Notes: generated by a model from the sequence alone, not told the origin. Counted from the stretch's first letter, positions 51,572 to 61,905 are shown. The stretch: 64,000 nucleotides of DNA from Trichocoleus sp. FACHB-46 (GCF_014695385.1 NZ_JACJOD010000006.1:1-64000), one strand, 5' to 3'. Program-made: numbers and translations.

Positions 51572-52183
51572 ATGTCTCACTTCCTTGCTCTTGTTTTAAT
51601 ACCACCTGATGCCACTGCCATTGAAACTGAAGTAGCAAAACTCCTCAAGCCTTATTACAGTGAGCTGACTGTTGCACCCTACAAAGAGTATTTGAATCAG
51701 GTCGCCGTCGCACGTGAGGTGGAGCGATTGCAACAACTTCCAAAGCAAGCGATTGCAAAGTTAGCAGAAGATTGGGAAGTCGCTCAGGATGATTTAGAGG
51801 CGATGGCTAAGTATGAGTTGGACTGGTTTGAAGATGAAATAGCAGGTGTGGATGAAAAAGGCTCTTACAGACTCACAACCATTAATCCTTTAGGAAAGTG
51901 GGATTCGTATCGGTTTATTCAGGAAGAATCTAGAGAGTCAGGGGCACCTCTGCCTTATCCTTGCCTGGTAAGTACTTTACCGCCAGTAGTTCCCTATGCT
52001 CTTGTAACTCCTGATGGTCAGTGGCATGAAATTGGCATGGATGCAGGAATAAAAGCATTTGCTAGACAGCTACGCGGAGAGATAATACCGAGTCAAGACG
52101 AAACAGCATGGGACTTGGAAGTTGAGAGGCTGCTTCAGCAATATCCCAATTACTTAGCGATCGCGCTGGATTGCCATTGTTAA
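51572..52183 (+). CDS. Hypothetical protein, family not recognised
   Basis: 203 residues. It is soluble, with a first strand SHFLALVLIPPDA and a following VAKLLKPYYSELTVAPYKEYL. Later comes a conserved-looking GSYRLTTINPLGKWDSYRF and a YALVTPDGQWHEIGMDAG block. The region LSTLPPVVPYALVTPDG appears to be a beta-rich module. No motif points to an enzyme. Similar proteins with GKWDWYxxGGRW wording are known as hypothetical proteins in bacteria. It diverges from the MscS pair and precedes mnmE by 70 bp. Confidence 0.75.
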   Translation: MSHFLALVLIPPDATAIETEVAKLLKPYYSELTVAPYKEYLNQVAVAREVERLQQLPKQAIAKLAEDWEVAQDDLEAMAKYELDWFEDEIAGVDEKGSYRLTTINPLGKWDSYRFIQEESRESGAPLPYPCLVSTLPPVVPYALVTPDGQWHEIGMDAGIKAFARQLRGEIIPSQDETAWDLEVERLLQQYPNYLAIALDCHC

Positions 52184-52253
52184 ATAACTTCTATGATGAA
52201 TAGGCTAGCTAGTCGTCTCAGCCAGAAATAGAGCCTTCAGTTACGGAGCAGTT

Positions 52254-53645
52254 ATGTCTAGGGGAGTCACACAGGGAAAAACGATCGCGGCGATCGCCAC
52301 CGCCATTGTGCCACAACAAGGAAGCGTTGGCATTGTGCGTATGTCTGGAGCTGAAGCAGTCGCGATCGCCAAAACCCTATTTCATGCTCCTGGGCAGCAG
52401 ACTTGGCAGAGCCACCAAATTCTCTATGGCTATGTGCGCCATCCCGCAACCCAGCAAGTAGTAGACGAAGCCTTACTACTACTAATGCTGACTCCCCGTT
52501 CCTACACCCGTGAAGACGTGGTCGAATTTCACTGTCACGGTGGCATCATGGCGGTGCAGCAGGTTTTGCAGCTTTGCCTAGAACAGGGAGCACAACTGGC
52601 CCAACCAGGAGAATTTACCCTCCGAGCTTTCCTGAATGGCCGACTCGACCTTACCCAAGCCGAAAGCATTGCCGATTTAGTGGGAGCGCGATCGCCTCAA
52701 GCCGCCCAAACCGCTCTCGCAGGATTGCAAGGCAAACTCGCCTATCCCATTCGCCAACTCCGAACCACTTGTTTAGACATCTTGGCCGAAATTGAAGCCC
52801 GGATTGACTTTGAAGAAGACCTCCCACCCTTGAATGAGCCCGAAATTCAAGCCCAACTGCATCAAGTGGTGGCTGAAGTGACTCAGATTCTGGCCACTGC
52901 CGAACAAGGAGAACTGCTGCGGTCTGGCCTCAAAGTGGCGATCGTCGGTCGTCCCAATGTCGGCAAATCCAGCTTGCTCAATGCTTGGAGCCGTAGCGAT
53001 CGCGCCATCGTCACCGATCTTCCTGGCACCACTCGTGATGTGGTCGAATCTCAGCTAGTAGTCGGTGGTATCCCCGTGCAAGTGTTGGATACCGCAGGAA
53101 TCCGCGATACCGAGGATCAAGTAGAAAAAATTGGTGTAGAGCGATCGCGATCGGCAGCTCAAGCCGCTGATTTGGTGCTGTTCACATTTGATGCTCAAGT
53201 GGGCTGGACCGAGGCTGACCAAACCATCTATGACCAAGTGCAACACCGACCGTTGATTTTAGTCATCAACAAAATCGACTTAGTCACCACTCAACCGCTA
53301 GAATCCATTACTTATCCTGAAAACATCCGGCGAGTCGTTACCACAGCCGCCGCCCAGAATCAAGGAATCTCTGATCTGGAGCAAGCCATCCTCGCCACCG
53401 TCCAAACCGAAAATCTGCAAGCTGCCAATTTGGATCTAGCCATTAACCAACGCCAAGCCGCCGCCCTCACTCGTGCCAAAGCTGCCCTCCAGCAAGTTCA
53501 TGGGACGATGAGCGATCGCCTCCCCCTCGATTTCTGGACAATTGATCTGCGCGGAGCCATTCAAGCCTTGGGAGAAATCACAGGCGAAGAAGTCACCGAA
53601 TCTGTACTCGATCGCATCTTTAGCCGCTTTTGTATTGGTAAATAA
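52254..53645 (+). CDS. mnmE: tRNA modification GTPase MnmE (TrmE)
   Basis: 463 residues. The N-terminal formyl-THF-binding part begins [25 protein letters not shown]. The G domain has [12 protein letters not shown] (about 231-242), [13 protein letters not shown] and NKID, and the protein ends in the mark FCIGK with the catalytic Cys. With MnmG it modifies the wobble uridine of certain tRNAs. Complete and of normal length. Strong gene, single. Confidence 0.97.
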   Translation: MSRGVTQGKTIAAIATAIVPQQGSVGIVRMSGAEAVAIAKTLFHAPGQQTWQSHQILYGYVRHPATQQVVDEALLLLMLTPRSYTREDVVEFHCHGGIMAVQQVLQLCLEQGAQLAQPGEFTLRAFLNGRLDLTQAESIADLVGARSPQAAQTALAGLQGKLAYPIRQLRTTCLDILAEIEARIDFEEDLPPLNEPEIQAQLHQVVAEVTQILATAEQGELLRSGLKVAIVGRPNVGKSSLLNAWSRSDRAIVTDLPGTTRDVVESQLVVGGIPVQVLDTAGIRDTEDQVEKIGVERSRSAAQAADLVLFTFDAQVGWTEADQTIYDQVQHRPLILVINKIDLVTTQPLESITYPENIRRVVTTAAAQNQGISDLEQAILATVQTENLQAANLDLAINQRQAAALTRAKAALQQVHGTMSDRLPLDFWTIDLRGAIQALGEITGEEVTESVLDRIFSRFCIGK

Positions 53646-53738
53646 CCCCAGGAGCAATCTTCAAAAAATTCAAAGCAGAGGTGCAAGCTCAATAATTTTT
53701 GCTTGAATGACTACATCCCCATTAATGCAACCTGAGAT

Positions 53739-54515
53739 ATGCCTGCTGAACTCGCGTCCTTCAATCCCTGGCTAATTGCTCTAGCTCTTAACTCTGTTCT
53801 AGCAGCGATCGCCTGGTTCTCCCCCAAGAAACTTCTCACCCCAGCAGGTCTACTCCATGCTTGGTTCTTGGGTGTTCTAATTTGGGGAACATTGGGTTGG
53901 CAGGGATATGTAGTCGTGATGTTCTATTTCCTAGTTGGCTCTGCTGTAACTCGGATTGGCATGGCTCAAAAGGAAGCAGAAGGAATTGCTGAAAAGCGTT
54001 CTGGAGCAAGAGGTCCAGAGAATGTTTGGGGTTCTGCATTAGTAGGTGCTTTATGTGCGCTAGGAGCGTTTGTCATTCCTCTGCTAAACCCTGATAACAG
54101 CGCTCGTCTCTTTATCCCTCTCTTAATCCTCGGTTATGTAGCTAGCTTTAGCACCAAACTCTCGGATACCTCTGCCAGCGAAGTAGGAAAAGCCTACGGT
54201 AAGCGCACTTTCCTGATTACAACTCTGCAAGCCGTACCGCGTGGAACTGAAGGCGCTGTCAGTTTAGAAGGTACTTTAGCGGGCATCTTAGCTTCTGCCG
54301 CGATCGCCCTTGTCGGATGGGGCGTGGGTTTAATTAGTTTGTTAGGTGTTGCTTTGTGCATTATTGCAGCCTTCATTGCCACTAATCTAGAAAGTGTGAT
54401 CGGGGCTACACTGCAATCTAAATATGATTGGCTCACCAACGAAGTGGTGAATATCTTGAATACCTTGATTGGGGCAGTTGCAGCAATTTCACTAGCTTGG
54501 TTAATTTCTCCTTAG
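53739..54515 (+). CDS. DUF92/TIGR00297 membrane protein, VTE6-like
   Basis: 258 residues with six or seven hydrophobic helices. Marks are VGSAVTRIGMAQKE and SDTSASEVGKAYGKRTFLIT, the DUF92 signature, and VPRGTEGAVSLEGTLAG. The plant relative VTE6 is a phytyl-phosphate kinase of the tocopherol and chlorophyll-salvage pathway, and cyanobacterial members complement it. That role is likely here but not shown. No vte5-like partner is adjacent. Confidence 0.87.
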   Translation: MPAELASFNPWLIALALNSVLAAIAWFSPKKLLTPAGLLHAWFLGVLIWGTLGWQGYVVVMFYFLVGSAVTRIGMAQKEAEGIAEKRSGARGPENVWGSALVGALCALGAFVIPLLNPDNSARLFIPLLILGYVASFSTKLSDTSASEVGKAYGKRTFLITTLQAVPRGTEGAVSLEGTLAGILASAAIALVGWGVGLISLLGVALCIIAAFIATNLESVIGATLQSKYDWLTNEVVNILNTLIGAVAAISLAWLISP

Positions 54516-54832
54516 ATCCTTGCAGAAATAGAGACTGAGGCGATCGCATTCCTGAAGCGATATCATTAGTGCTGACCAAAAAAACAAGATTTATATCTGA
54601 GAACGAGTAATACCTAAAAGGCATTAAAATCTTTGAGGCTTCCGTAAAATCTCTGTGAATCTTTGTAGTTTCACTAGTCTCAGTTGAAAGCGAAAGCTAT
54701 ACCTAAACTGAGCCATATCAGCCCTCAATTTTTTGCTCATAAAGCCTAGTTGCGCTCTATTCTACCTGAGTGAGGGACCTAGAGCTTACTGCTAGTGTTG
54801 CAGATTGTCGTTATTTGCAAGGAAGATAATTT
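54516..54832. other. Intergenic region, 317 bp
   Basis: It lies between VTE6-like and the ELWxxDGT-repeat gene, both rightward. It is AT-rich with one HIP1-like core. An AAGGAAGATAATTT ribosome region precedes the next ATG. No RNA or small gene was recognised. Confidence 0.5.
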
Positions 54833-57800
54833 ATGCCTGCCCAGCTGTTCGATGCTAGTTTTTATCGTGCCTTTAATTCTGATTTGGCTGGACTTACAGA
54901 TGAGCAGGCATCTTCTCACTTCCTTACCTATGGCTTGAGTGAAGGTCGCATCTTCTCTCCCTTTGTCAACCTCCAATTCTATCAAGCTCGTAATCCTGAT
55001 TTGGCAGCAGCAGGTCTAACTAGCAATCAGCAGCTCTTCCAGCACCTGCAAGATTTTGGTGTTGCAGAAGGTCGAGCGTTTTCTCCCTTCTTAGATCTTG
55101 ACTTTTATCTCGCCAATAACCCCGATGTCAACCAAGCTTTTGCAGGAAGTCGCGAACAAGCATTCCAGCATCTACAGACCTATGGCTTGAGCGAAGCCCG
55201 CATTTTCTCTCCCTTTGTAGACCTCAACTTTTATCTCGCCAATAATCCAGATGTAGCTGCCTTCTATGGCAATAACCGATTTGGAGTATTGCAGCACTTA
55301 CAGATGTATGGGTTGAATGAAGGCCGAGCGTTTTCTCCGTTTGTAGATCTCAACTTTTACTTAGCGAATAACCCAGATGTGAATCAAGCCTTTGCAGGCG
55401 ATCGCCACTTGGCTTTACAGCACTTGCAAACTTATGGCTTGAATGAAAGCCGAAAGTTCACTCCCTTCTTTGACCTCAACTACTATAAGGCGAACAACCC
55501 AGACTTGATTGATGCTGGACTGAACAATACTCAGTTGCTACAGCACTTTCAGATGTACGGATTGCGGGAGAACCGAGTTTTTGCGCCAGCCTTTGACTTG
55601 AACTACTATCGCTCCCTCAATCCAGATTTAGTGGCGGCTGGGCTTAATGAACGAGGCATATATGAGCACTTCCAGCGACATGGTTTAGCAGAGGGCCGAC
55701 TGGCTTCTCCTAACTTTAATGTTCAAGTTTATCTGGCTAATAATTCAGATTTAATTGCAGAAGGTTTCAATAACCAGCAAGCCTACGAGCACTACCTAAC
55801 GTTTGGTCAAGGAGAAGGTCGTCCAGGCAGTGACTATGTAGGTGACTCTCTAGCTAGTGCTCGGTTAGTCGGATTGAGTGCTACTCCAAATAGCATCACG
55901 GATTTTGTAGGTGCTTCAGACACGGCAGATTGGTATCAGTTCACGCTTGATAGAGCAGGGGAATGGCGGCGATCGCTCAATGTGCAGAATGGTAAAGTGA
56001 CGTTACAACTTGCCCAAGATAGCAACAACAATGGCGCGATCGAACAAGGCGAAATTCTTCAAACTTTAACTGCTACCTCGGCTACAACTCTTGCAGACAC
56101 TGGCGGCATCCTGGAATCAGGCAACTACTATGTGCAAATTGCGCCTGCTAATTCTGAAACAAACACAAATTATTCCTTGAGTCTTGCAGTTAATCCTTCG
56201 CCTCTGTTGGCCAATAATACTGGACTCACTCTCAAAACAGGCTCGATGAGAGTGATTGATAGTAATCAATTACGAGTAGTAGATGCTGATACGAATGCAA
56301 CTCAGTTGATTTACACGCTCAAAGATGTGCCTCTTAATGGCAGTTTGCAGTTAAATGGTTTAGCCATAAGCGTGAATCAAACCTTTACCCAAGATGACAT
56401 TAATCAAGGTCGAGTCAGTTATCAGAACAATGGAGGAACTATAACCAGCGACTATTTTGGCTTTACGGTAACTGATGGGACAACTACCCTCGATAGCAAC
56501 TTTAACTTTTCTCTAGGTCGTAACCTGCCCAGCCTGTTAAAGGATATCAATCCCGGAGCAGGTAGTTCTGAGATCTATGATCTCACTAATGTTAATGGCA
56601 CGCTTTATTTTCGGGCAAATGATGGTGTTCATGGCAGCGAGTTGTGGAAGAGCAATGGCACGCCTGAAGGCACAGTTTTAGTCACAGATCTTAATCCAGG
56701 GGCATCATCCTCTAGCCCTATTTTCCTCACTAGTTTCAATGACAAGCTTTACTTTGCTGCTGCCATCAACAATGGCACAAGTTTCAGATCTGGTCTTTGG
56801 AGCAGCGATGGTACAGCAGAGGGTACAACACTTGTCAAAGAACTATTCATTGTCAATCACATGGATTCTCCACCTGAGAGTTTGCTAAACGTCAATGGTA
56901 TTCTCTACTTCAGTGTTTATGATGAAGTTACAGGTCATGAGTTGTGGAGAAGTGATGGTACGGCTGAGGGGACCGTCTTAGTCAAAGATATTGCTACAGG
57001 AAGTGGAGGCTCTCGTCCTTATGGTTTGACCAACGTTAATGGCACGATCTACTTTATGGCAGACGATGGCATTCGTGGGAGAGAGTTGTGGAAAAGCGAT
57101 GGCACGGTTGAAGGCACTGTCTTAGTGAAAGATATTAATCCAGGGTCATCATCCTCTGATCCTATATTTCTCATAAATGTTGATGGCACTCTTTTGTTTT
57201 ATGGTACTGACGGTATTCGTGGGAAAGAACTGTGGAAGAGCGATGGCACAGCTGAAGGCACTGTCTTAGTGAAAGATATTAATCCTAATTCTTTCTTTGG
57301 TTCTTCGCCCAATTTCTCAGGCTATGTCATTAACAACACTCTATACTTTTCTGCTAACGATATTACTCACGGCTTAGAACTGTGGAAGAGTGATGGCACA
57401 GCTGAAGGCACTGTCTTAGTGAAAGATATTAGTCCTGGTGCTAGTAGTTCCTCTCCTTTACCTGGCTATGTCATTAACGACACGCTTTACTTTGCAGCCA
57501 GGGATGGTAGCAATGAGCTTGGGCTTTGGAAAACAGATGGTACTTTAGCAGGCACAACTCTCATCAAGGATATTGACCTTTGGTTTCAGGGCCCGTTTGG
57601 TAGTGAGGCCAATCTGGTGAATATTGATGACACCCTATATTTCACAGGTGATGGTGGTTCTAATGGTATTGAATTATGGCAAACAGATGGTACTCCAGAA
57701 GGAACATCAATGGTTGCAGACATCTCGGTTGGTTCTGGGAGCTCGTACCCAACTTATCTAACTAACATTAATGGAACACTGTATTTTACAGCCAATGATG

Positions 57801-57853
57801 GCGTACATGGAGCTGAGCTCTGGATGATCGAGCCCAGTGTGGTAGCTGGATAG
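54833..57853 (+). CDS. Large repeat protein: N-terminal FYLANNPDV repeats, PPC-like, cadherin-like and ELWxxDGT repeats
   Basis: 1006 residues with three parts. Residues about 5-340 hold eight ~42-residue units, each a FDLNFYLANNPDV-like and then an FQHLQxYGLxEGRxFSPF block. Residues about 345-455 resemble a PPC beta-domain (DWYQFTLDRAGEW, ESGNYYVQIAPANS). Residues about 455-560 look like a CSPG/cadherin-like repeat (ANNTGLTLKTGSM). Residues about 565-1006 have eight full ELWKSDGTAEGT-type beta-propeller-like units and a last partial one. No signal peptide is visible; such proteins may leave by a type I route or by an uncleaved signal. It is probably a surface adhesin or matrix protein; function unproven. 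Confidence 0.85.
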   Translation: MPAQLFDASFYRAFNSDLAGLTDEQASSHFLTYGLSEGRIFSPFVNLQFYQARNPDLAAAGLTSNQQLFQHLQDFGVAEGRAFSPFLDLDFYLANNPDVNQAFAGSREQAFQHLQTYGLSEARIFSPFVDLNFYLANNPDVAAFYGNNRFGVLQHLQMYGLNEGRAFSPFVDLNFYLANNPDVNQAFAGDRHLALQHLQTYGLNESRKFTPFFDLNYYKANNPDLIDAGLNNTQLLQHFQMYGLRENRVFAPAFDLNYYRSLNPDLVAAGLNERGIYEHFQRHGLAEGRLASPNFNVQVYLANNSDLIAEGFNNQQAYEHYLTFGQGEGRPGSDYVGDSLASARLVGLSATPNSITDFVGASDTADWYQFTLDRAGEWRRSLNVQNGKVTLQLAQDSNNNGAIEQGEILQTLTATSATTLADTGGILESGNYYVQIAPANSETNTNYSLSLAVNPSPLLANNTGLTLKTGSMRVIDSNQLRVVDADTNATQLIYTLKDVPLNGSLQLNGLAISVNQTFTQDDINQGRVSYQNNGGTITSDYFGFTVTDGTTTLDSNFNFSLGRNLPSLLKDINPGAGSSEIYDLTNVNGTLYFRANDGVHGSELWKSNGTPEGTVLVTDLNPGASSSSPIFLTSFNDKLYFAAAINNGTSFRSGLWSSDGTAEGTTLVKELFIVNHMDSPPESLLNVNGILYFSVYDEVTGHELWRSDGTAEGTVLVKDIATGSGGSRPYGLTNVNGTIYFMADDGIRGRELWKSDGTVEGTVLVKDINPGSSSSDPIFLINVDGTLLFYGTDGIRGKELWKSDGTAEGTVLVKDINPNSFFGSSPNFSGYVINNTLYFSANDITHGLELWKSDGTAEGTVLVKDISPGASSSSPLPGYVINDTLYFAARDGSNELGLWKTDGTLAGTTLIKDIDLWFQGPFGSEANLVNIDDTLYFTGDGGSNGIELWQTDGTPEGTSMVADISVGSGSSYPTYLTNINGTLYFTANDGVHGAELWMIEPSVVAG

Positions 57854-57872
57854 GGATTAGGTTCGCGATCGC

Positions 57873-58772
57873 CTAAACACTCAAATATCGCCGCAGGAAG
57901 GTTTCGAGGGATTCCATTTTGATGTGGAAGGTAGATTCCAATCGCTCTATCTCCTTGGAAGTGCAGAAAAACTCATTAGCAAGGAGAGTTCGGAGAGTGC
58001 CCAAAGCCTTTTGGGTTCTGGAGTTAACTATACCAACTGCGGTTCTCACACTGTCGAATAGGAATAAGGGAGGGTTCACCACAATGGGATCGCGATCAAA
58101 GATGCGGCCAAAGATGGCAGGGATATCTGATCGCTTTAATATTTCGGGTCCACCCACCGCAAAGATTTGATTGTGAGCAGCTTCGTTAAAAACAGCATCA
58201 ACGCTAATTCTGGCGAGGTCGTCGGTGCTGACGATGGAGGAACGATTGTGAGGATCGCCAATCAAGAGATAGATTCCGGTGTTGCTAAACTGCTCGGCGA
58301 GAGGCAGCAAGTTAGACGAAAACCCAGAGGGCCGCAGGATGGTGTAGCTGAGGCCGCTGTTTTGTAGATAGCGCTCCACCGCAAACTTGGCTTTGAAGGT
58401 GGGAGAGTCTTCATAACCGCGATCGCCTCCTAGCACCGAAATAAAGACGAAGTGCTGCACCCCATTCGCTTTGGCGGCATCAATTAAGTCAATATTGGCG
58501 CGGTAGTCCAGCGTTTGGGCATCACCATCACTAGAGCCAGTAGCGCCGTGAGCGCTAATGACGTATTGCACACCCTGGCAAGCCTTTTGGATATCGCGTT
58601 CTTGTCGCAAATCGCCAATAAAGATCTCTGCGCCACGATGTTCTAGTTCGGCATAGCGGGAGGTTAGCCGCACAAACGCTCGTACCGTTTTTTCTTGCTC
58701 ACACAGCGTGTGGACAATTTTGCGACCTAGCCCTCCGGTGGCTCCAGTGACTAAAAACATAGGGGTACTCAA
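57873..58772 (-). CDS. NmrA-like atypical SDR (NAD(P)-binding)
   Basis: 299 residues. The Rossmann start FLVTGATGGLGRKIVHTLCE (6-25) and VQYVISAHGATG, then HFVFISVLGGDRGYED without a usual Tyr-x-x-x-Lys triad, mark the atypical SDR5 group. A Ycf39-like assembly factor is one possible relative. NADPH is suggested by the Arg-rich strand end AFVRL. Function unknown. It converges on the repeat protein gene and shares the leftward direction with xth. Confidence 0.82.
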   Translation of the reverse strand: MSTPMFLVTGATGGLGRKIVHTLCEQEKTVRAFVRLTSRYAELEHRGAEIFIGDLRQERDIQKACQGVQYVISAHGATGSSDGDAQTLDYRANIDLIDAAKANGVQHFVFISVLGGDRGYEDSPTFKAKFAVERYLQNSGLSYTILRPSGFSSNLLPLAEQFSNTGIYLLIGDPHNRSSIVSTDDLARISVDAVFNEAAHNQIFAVGGPEILKRSDIPAIFGRIFDRDPIVVNPPLFLFDSVRTAVGIVNSRTQKALGTLRTLLANEFFCTSKEIERLESTFHIKMESLETFLRRYLSV

Positions 58773-58830
58773 CTGGAAGGTGAACTATCTGATGCAGTGT
58801 AGCAAGTTCAGTTGAAGAGTTTGCAACTAT

Positions 58831-59637
58831 CTAAAGTGCGACCTCCAGTTCGACAGTTACAGGTGCATGGTCGCTAGGTTTCTCTAATTGGCGGGGGGCA
58901 ACGTCGATGGTGCAAGCGATCGCGCGTTCGTACAAGGCGGGAGTTAAGTAGTGATGGTCGATCCGCCAACCACTATTGCGTTGAAACGAGCCAGAGCGGT
59001 AGTCCCACCAACTAAAGTGCCCCCCATCCTCAGTAAATTTGCGAAACACATCAGCAAAGCCCAGCTCTAGAACTGTTTGCAAAGCGGCGCGCTCGTGATC
59101 CGAGGCCATAATGTGTTTTTCACGGCCCTTGGGGTTATGGATGTCTCGGTCTTCTAGAGCAATGTTGAAGTCGCCACAAACTAAAATTTTGGGTTGGCTG
59201 CTGTCTTTAAGGCATAAAGCTGCAAGATACTCGCGGAGAACCTGGAGCCAACGCAGTTTATAGACATACTTTTCGCTGCCCACTTCGGAGCCGTTGGGGA
59301 CGTATAAATTGACGATGCGAATGCCATCTAAAACCCCTGTAATCACTCGTTTTTGGGCATCAAGTTCACCTACTAAGCTTTCGCCTAAAATTGGGGTGAA
59401 TCCAGCGGTGATATCTTCTAAGGGAGTGCGGCTGATTAGGGCAACGCCGTTGTAAGACTTTTGCCCAGAAATGTAGAGGTGGTAGCCTAAATCGGTGAAG
59501 GGCGATCGCGGAAAGTCAGCATCTATAACTTTGGTTTCTTGCACACACAACACATCAACCGGATTGGCTTGCAACCAGTTGAGGACATGCTCTAGACGGG
59601 TGCGAATGGAGTTGACGTTCCAGGTGGCAATCTTCAT
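58831..59637 (-). CDS. xth: Exodeoxyribonuclease III
   Basis: 268 residues. Base-excision repair AP endonuclease of the EEP fold: MKIATWNVNSIRTRLEHVL, VQETK with the metal Glu (35-39), GDFNIALEDRDIHNPKG (about 157-173), WRIDHHYL, and SDHAPV at the end with the catalytic His. All catalytic residues are present. It is 58 bp from the SDR gene. Single-gene unit or a short operon with it. Confidence 0.96.
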   Translation of the reverse strand: MKIATWNVNSIRTRLEHVLNWLQANPVDVLCVQETKVIDADFPRSPFTDLGYHLYISGQKSYNGVALISRTPLEDITAGFTPILGESLVGELDAQKRVITGVLDGIRIVNLYVPNGSEVGSEKYVYKLRWLQVLREYLAALCLKDSSQPKILVCGDFNIALEDRDIHNPKGREKHIMASDHERAALQTVLELGFADVFRKFTEDGGHFSWWDYRSGSFQRNSGWRIDHHYLTPALYERAIACTIDVAPRQLEKPSDHAPVTVELEVAL

Positions 59638-59869
59638 GCAGGCTCAGCGATCGGGTCTTTAATTTTAGGGTGTTTCAGTCTCCCTTGGGGAGTATGCCAC
59701 GGGCTAGATGCCTTGACTAGTTCAGCTTGGTGAAATGCGAGATCAGTTTGAGCAGAGATAATAGGGGAGAACCTTAAACTTTGATTCCCTCTCGTTATGG
59801 AGAATGCAGAGTAGGGTGGTATGGCGCGTTAATAATGGCTGTGACCCTTGTGAGTTAGGAGGCGAGTAA

Positions 59870-60856
59870 ATGGAAATTCAGCGCCGGATGGCTGTGGCAG
59901 CTAAGGGCATCGTTTTAGGTATCGCGATCGCGCTCTTGGCCAGTTCTACTCAGTCTTTCGTCTCAAACTCCCCCGTCTCAGCTTCTAGTCCGGCGGTTTT
60001 GTCTGCGTCTGTTCCAGTGGCTGAGGCTCCTGCCGTTACCCCAGCTTCTAGCGTATCTCCTGGTGCCCCAGCCGTGGAGAAGGAGGTGCCTTATGTGGTG
60101 ACGCCGAATGAAGTCGTGGCTGAGATGCTCAAAGTGGCGAGAGTTACAGATCGTGATCAGCTCTATGACTTAGGCTCCGGTGACGGGCGGATTGTCTTGA
60201 CCGCAGCTCAGAAGTACGGCACTCGTGGGGTTGGAGTAGAACTCGACCCGAAGCTGATTCAAGAGAGTAATGCCAGCGCTCAAAAGGCGGGTTTGGGCGA
60301 TCGCGTCAAGTTTTTGCAGCAGGATTTGTTTCAAACCAACCTCCGCGATGCCACCGTAGTAACTCTCTACTTGTTGCCTGCCGTTAACCTTAAATTGCAG
60401 CCTAAGCTCTTGAATGAACTTAAACCGGGGTCGCGAGTGGTTTCTCATGCCTTTGATCTGGGCGACTGGAAACCCGATAAAACCTTAACGGTGAAAGTGC
60501 CTAAAACCGGCCGCATTCACGCGGTTTACTATTGGGTGGTGCCAGCGCAGGTAGCAGGCAATTGGCAAGGAACGCTAGCTACCCCGTTGGGAAGACAGCC
60601 AGTCAATCTGCTATTGCGCCAGCAATTTCAGCAAGTAACTGGTGTAGCGACAGCCGGAAATGCCACGTTGGCCATTAGCAATGCCAAATTGACAGGCAAT
60701 CAAATTAGCTTCACCACTAACAAAAAAGTGCAAGGTCAAGCGGCAACGATTCAGTTTACAGGGCGGGTAGAGGGCAACACACTGAAAGGAATTGCCACGG
60801 TCCAAGGGGCGGGTTTACTGACTGGGAAGTACAATTTGGTTGCTCAGCGTCGGTGA
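59870..60856 (+). CDS. Membrane-anchored or exported SAM methyltransferase
   Basis: 328 residues. An N-terminal hydrophobic segment (MAVAAKGIVLGIAIALLASS) looks like a signal or anchor, followed by an Ala/Ser/Pro-rich linker. A methyltransferase core then begins: YVVTPNEVVAEMLKVARV, with SAM loop LYDLGSGDGRIVLTAAQ (about 102-118) and VGVELDPKLI. The last 115 residues are a beta-rich domain with no recognised family. A methyltransferase beyond a signal peptide is odd, as SAM is cytosolic; a membrane anchor facing the cytosol would resolve this. Its end overlaps the cation transporter gene by 42 bp. Confidence 0.8.
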   Translation: MEIQRRMAVAAKGIVLGIAIALLASSTQSFVSNSPVSASSPAVLSASVPVAEAPAVTPASSVSPGAPAVEKEVPYVVTPNEVVAEMLKVARVTDRDQLYDLGSGDGRIVLTAAQKYGTRGVGVELDPKLIQESNASAQKAGLGDRVKFLQQDLFQTNLRDATVVTLYLLPAVNLKLQPKLLNELKPGSRVVSHAFDLGDWKPDKTLTVKVPKTGRIHAVYYWVVPAQVAGNWQGTLATPLGRQPVNLLLRQQFQQVTGVATAGNATLAISNAKLTGNQISFTTNKKVQGQAATIQFTGRVEGNTLKGIATVQGAGLLTGKYNLVAQRR

Positions 60857-61801
60857 CAGTTGCGTCGCGATCGCGGGCTGCGAAGGAGCGAGGATCATTT
60901 GCACTATGACCTCCTGAATACCGAATTCTTGCTGCATTTGCGTTTGAATTTGCTGCAACAAGCGATCGCGGGCTAGCCCATCTCTCAAGTTCACTTGTAA
61001 TTGCACACACAGCACTTCTTGTCCCAGAGCGACCGTCCAAAGCTTCAGAGCGTCAATGCTAACCACCGCTTCGTGCTGCATGAAAGTTGCTGCGAGGGTT
61101 GGGAGATCAATCTGCTGAGGGGTGCGTTCTAGCAGAATATTCAAACTTTGCTGAATCAGCGGAATGGCTCCAGTGGCAATAAATCCAGCCACAAGTAAGC
61201 TAATCGCACCATCGGCCCAGAGCCAGTGCAGCTTGCCGACTGCGATCGCTGCCAAGATGACGCCCACAGAACTAATGGCATCGGCCACCATGTGCAAAAA
61301 GGCTCCCCGCAGGTTCAAGTCGTGGTGACTGTCGTGATGCAAGAACCAGGCATTTAAGCTATTCACGCCTAAACCCACCACAGCCGTGATCAGCATGGGC
61401 AAGCTGAGGATTTCAGTCGGGGGAGATTGTAGACGGGCGATCGCTTCCCATCCGACCCAGCAGGCGATCGCGACTAAACTCAACCCATTGGCTAAAGCCG
61501 CTAAAATCTCCACCCGACGGTAGCCAAAAGGAGCTTGTTCAGAAGCAGGTAGACGAGCAATCCAGGTGGCTAACAGTGCTAAAGCGAGTGATAGCGTATC
61601 GGAGAACAAATGCCCTGAATCAGCCAGCAATGCCAAACTATGGCTGCGATGACTCACGACTAACTCCGCTAGCGAAAAACAACCCGTCAGGATGAGCGCT
61701 ATCCACAGTAAGCGCAGCTTCTGAATCGGGGTGCTGCCTGGGTCTAGAGAGGCAGTGGGGAGGGAGTGGTCGCAATGCGAGGAGTGATGATGGTGAAGCA
61801 T
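60815..61801 (-). CDS. Cation diffusion facilitator (CzcD/ZitB-like)
   Basis: 328 residues, six transmembrane helices. His-rich start MLHHHHSSHCDHSLP, metal-site helix SHSLALLADSGHLFSDTLSLALALLATWIA (with HxxxD) and LHMVADAISSVGVILAAIAV (second HxxxD) are the CDF signature. Exports Zn2+ or similar divalent ions in exchange for protons. The C-terminal cytosolic domain is about 100 residues. The gene converges with, and overlaps by 42 bp, the methyltransferase gene. Confidence 0.92.
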   Translation of the reverse strand: MLHHHHSSHCDHSLPTASLDPGSTPIQKLRLLWIALILTGCFSLAELVVSHRSHSLALLADSGHLFSDTLSLALALLATWIARLPASEQAPFGYRRVEILAALANGLSLVAIACWVGWEAIARLQSPPTEILSLPMLITAVVGLGVNSLNAWFLHHDSHHDLNLRGAFLHMVADAISSVGVILAAIAVGKLHWLWADGAISLLVAGFIATGAIPLIQQSLNILLERTPQQIDLPTLAATFMQHEAVVSIDALKLWTVALGQEVLCVQLQVNLRDGLARDRLLQQIQTQMQQEFGIQEVIVQMILAPSQPAIATQLSPTLSNQIVLPSQ

Positions 61802-61905
61802 TAATTGAGGAAACAGGGAGCCTTAAAGCGATCTACTCTAGAGTAGATGCAATTTCTCTGATGCAAGCTCCCCATATAATCACAATTTTCCCGAAAACTG
61901 CCGAT

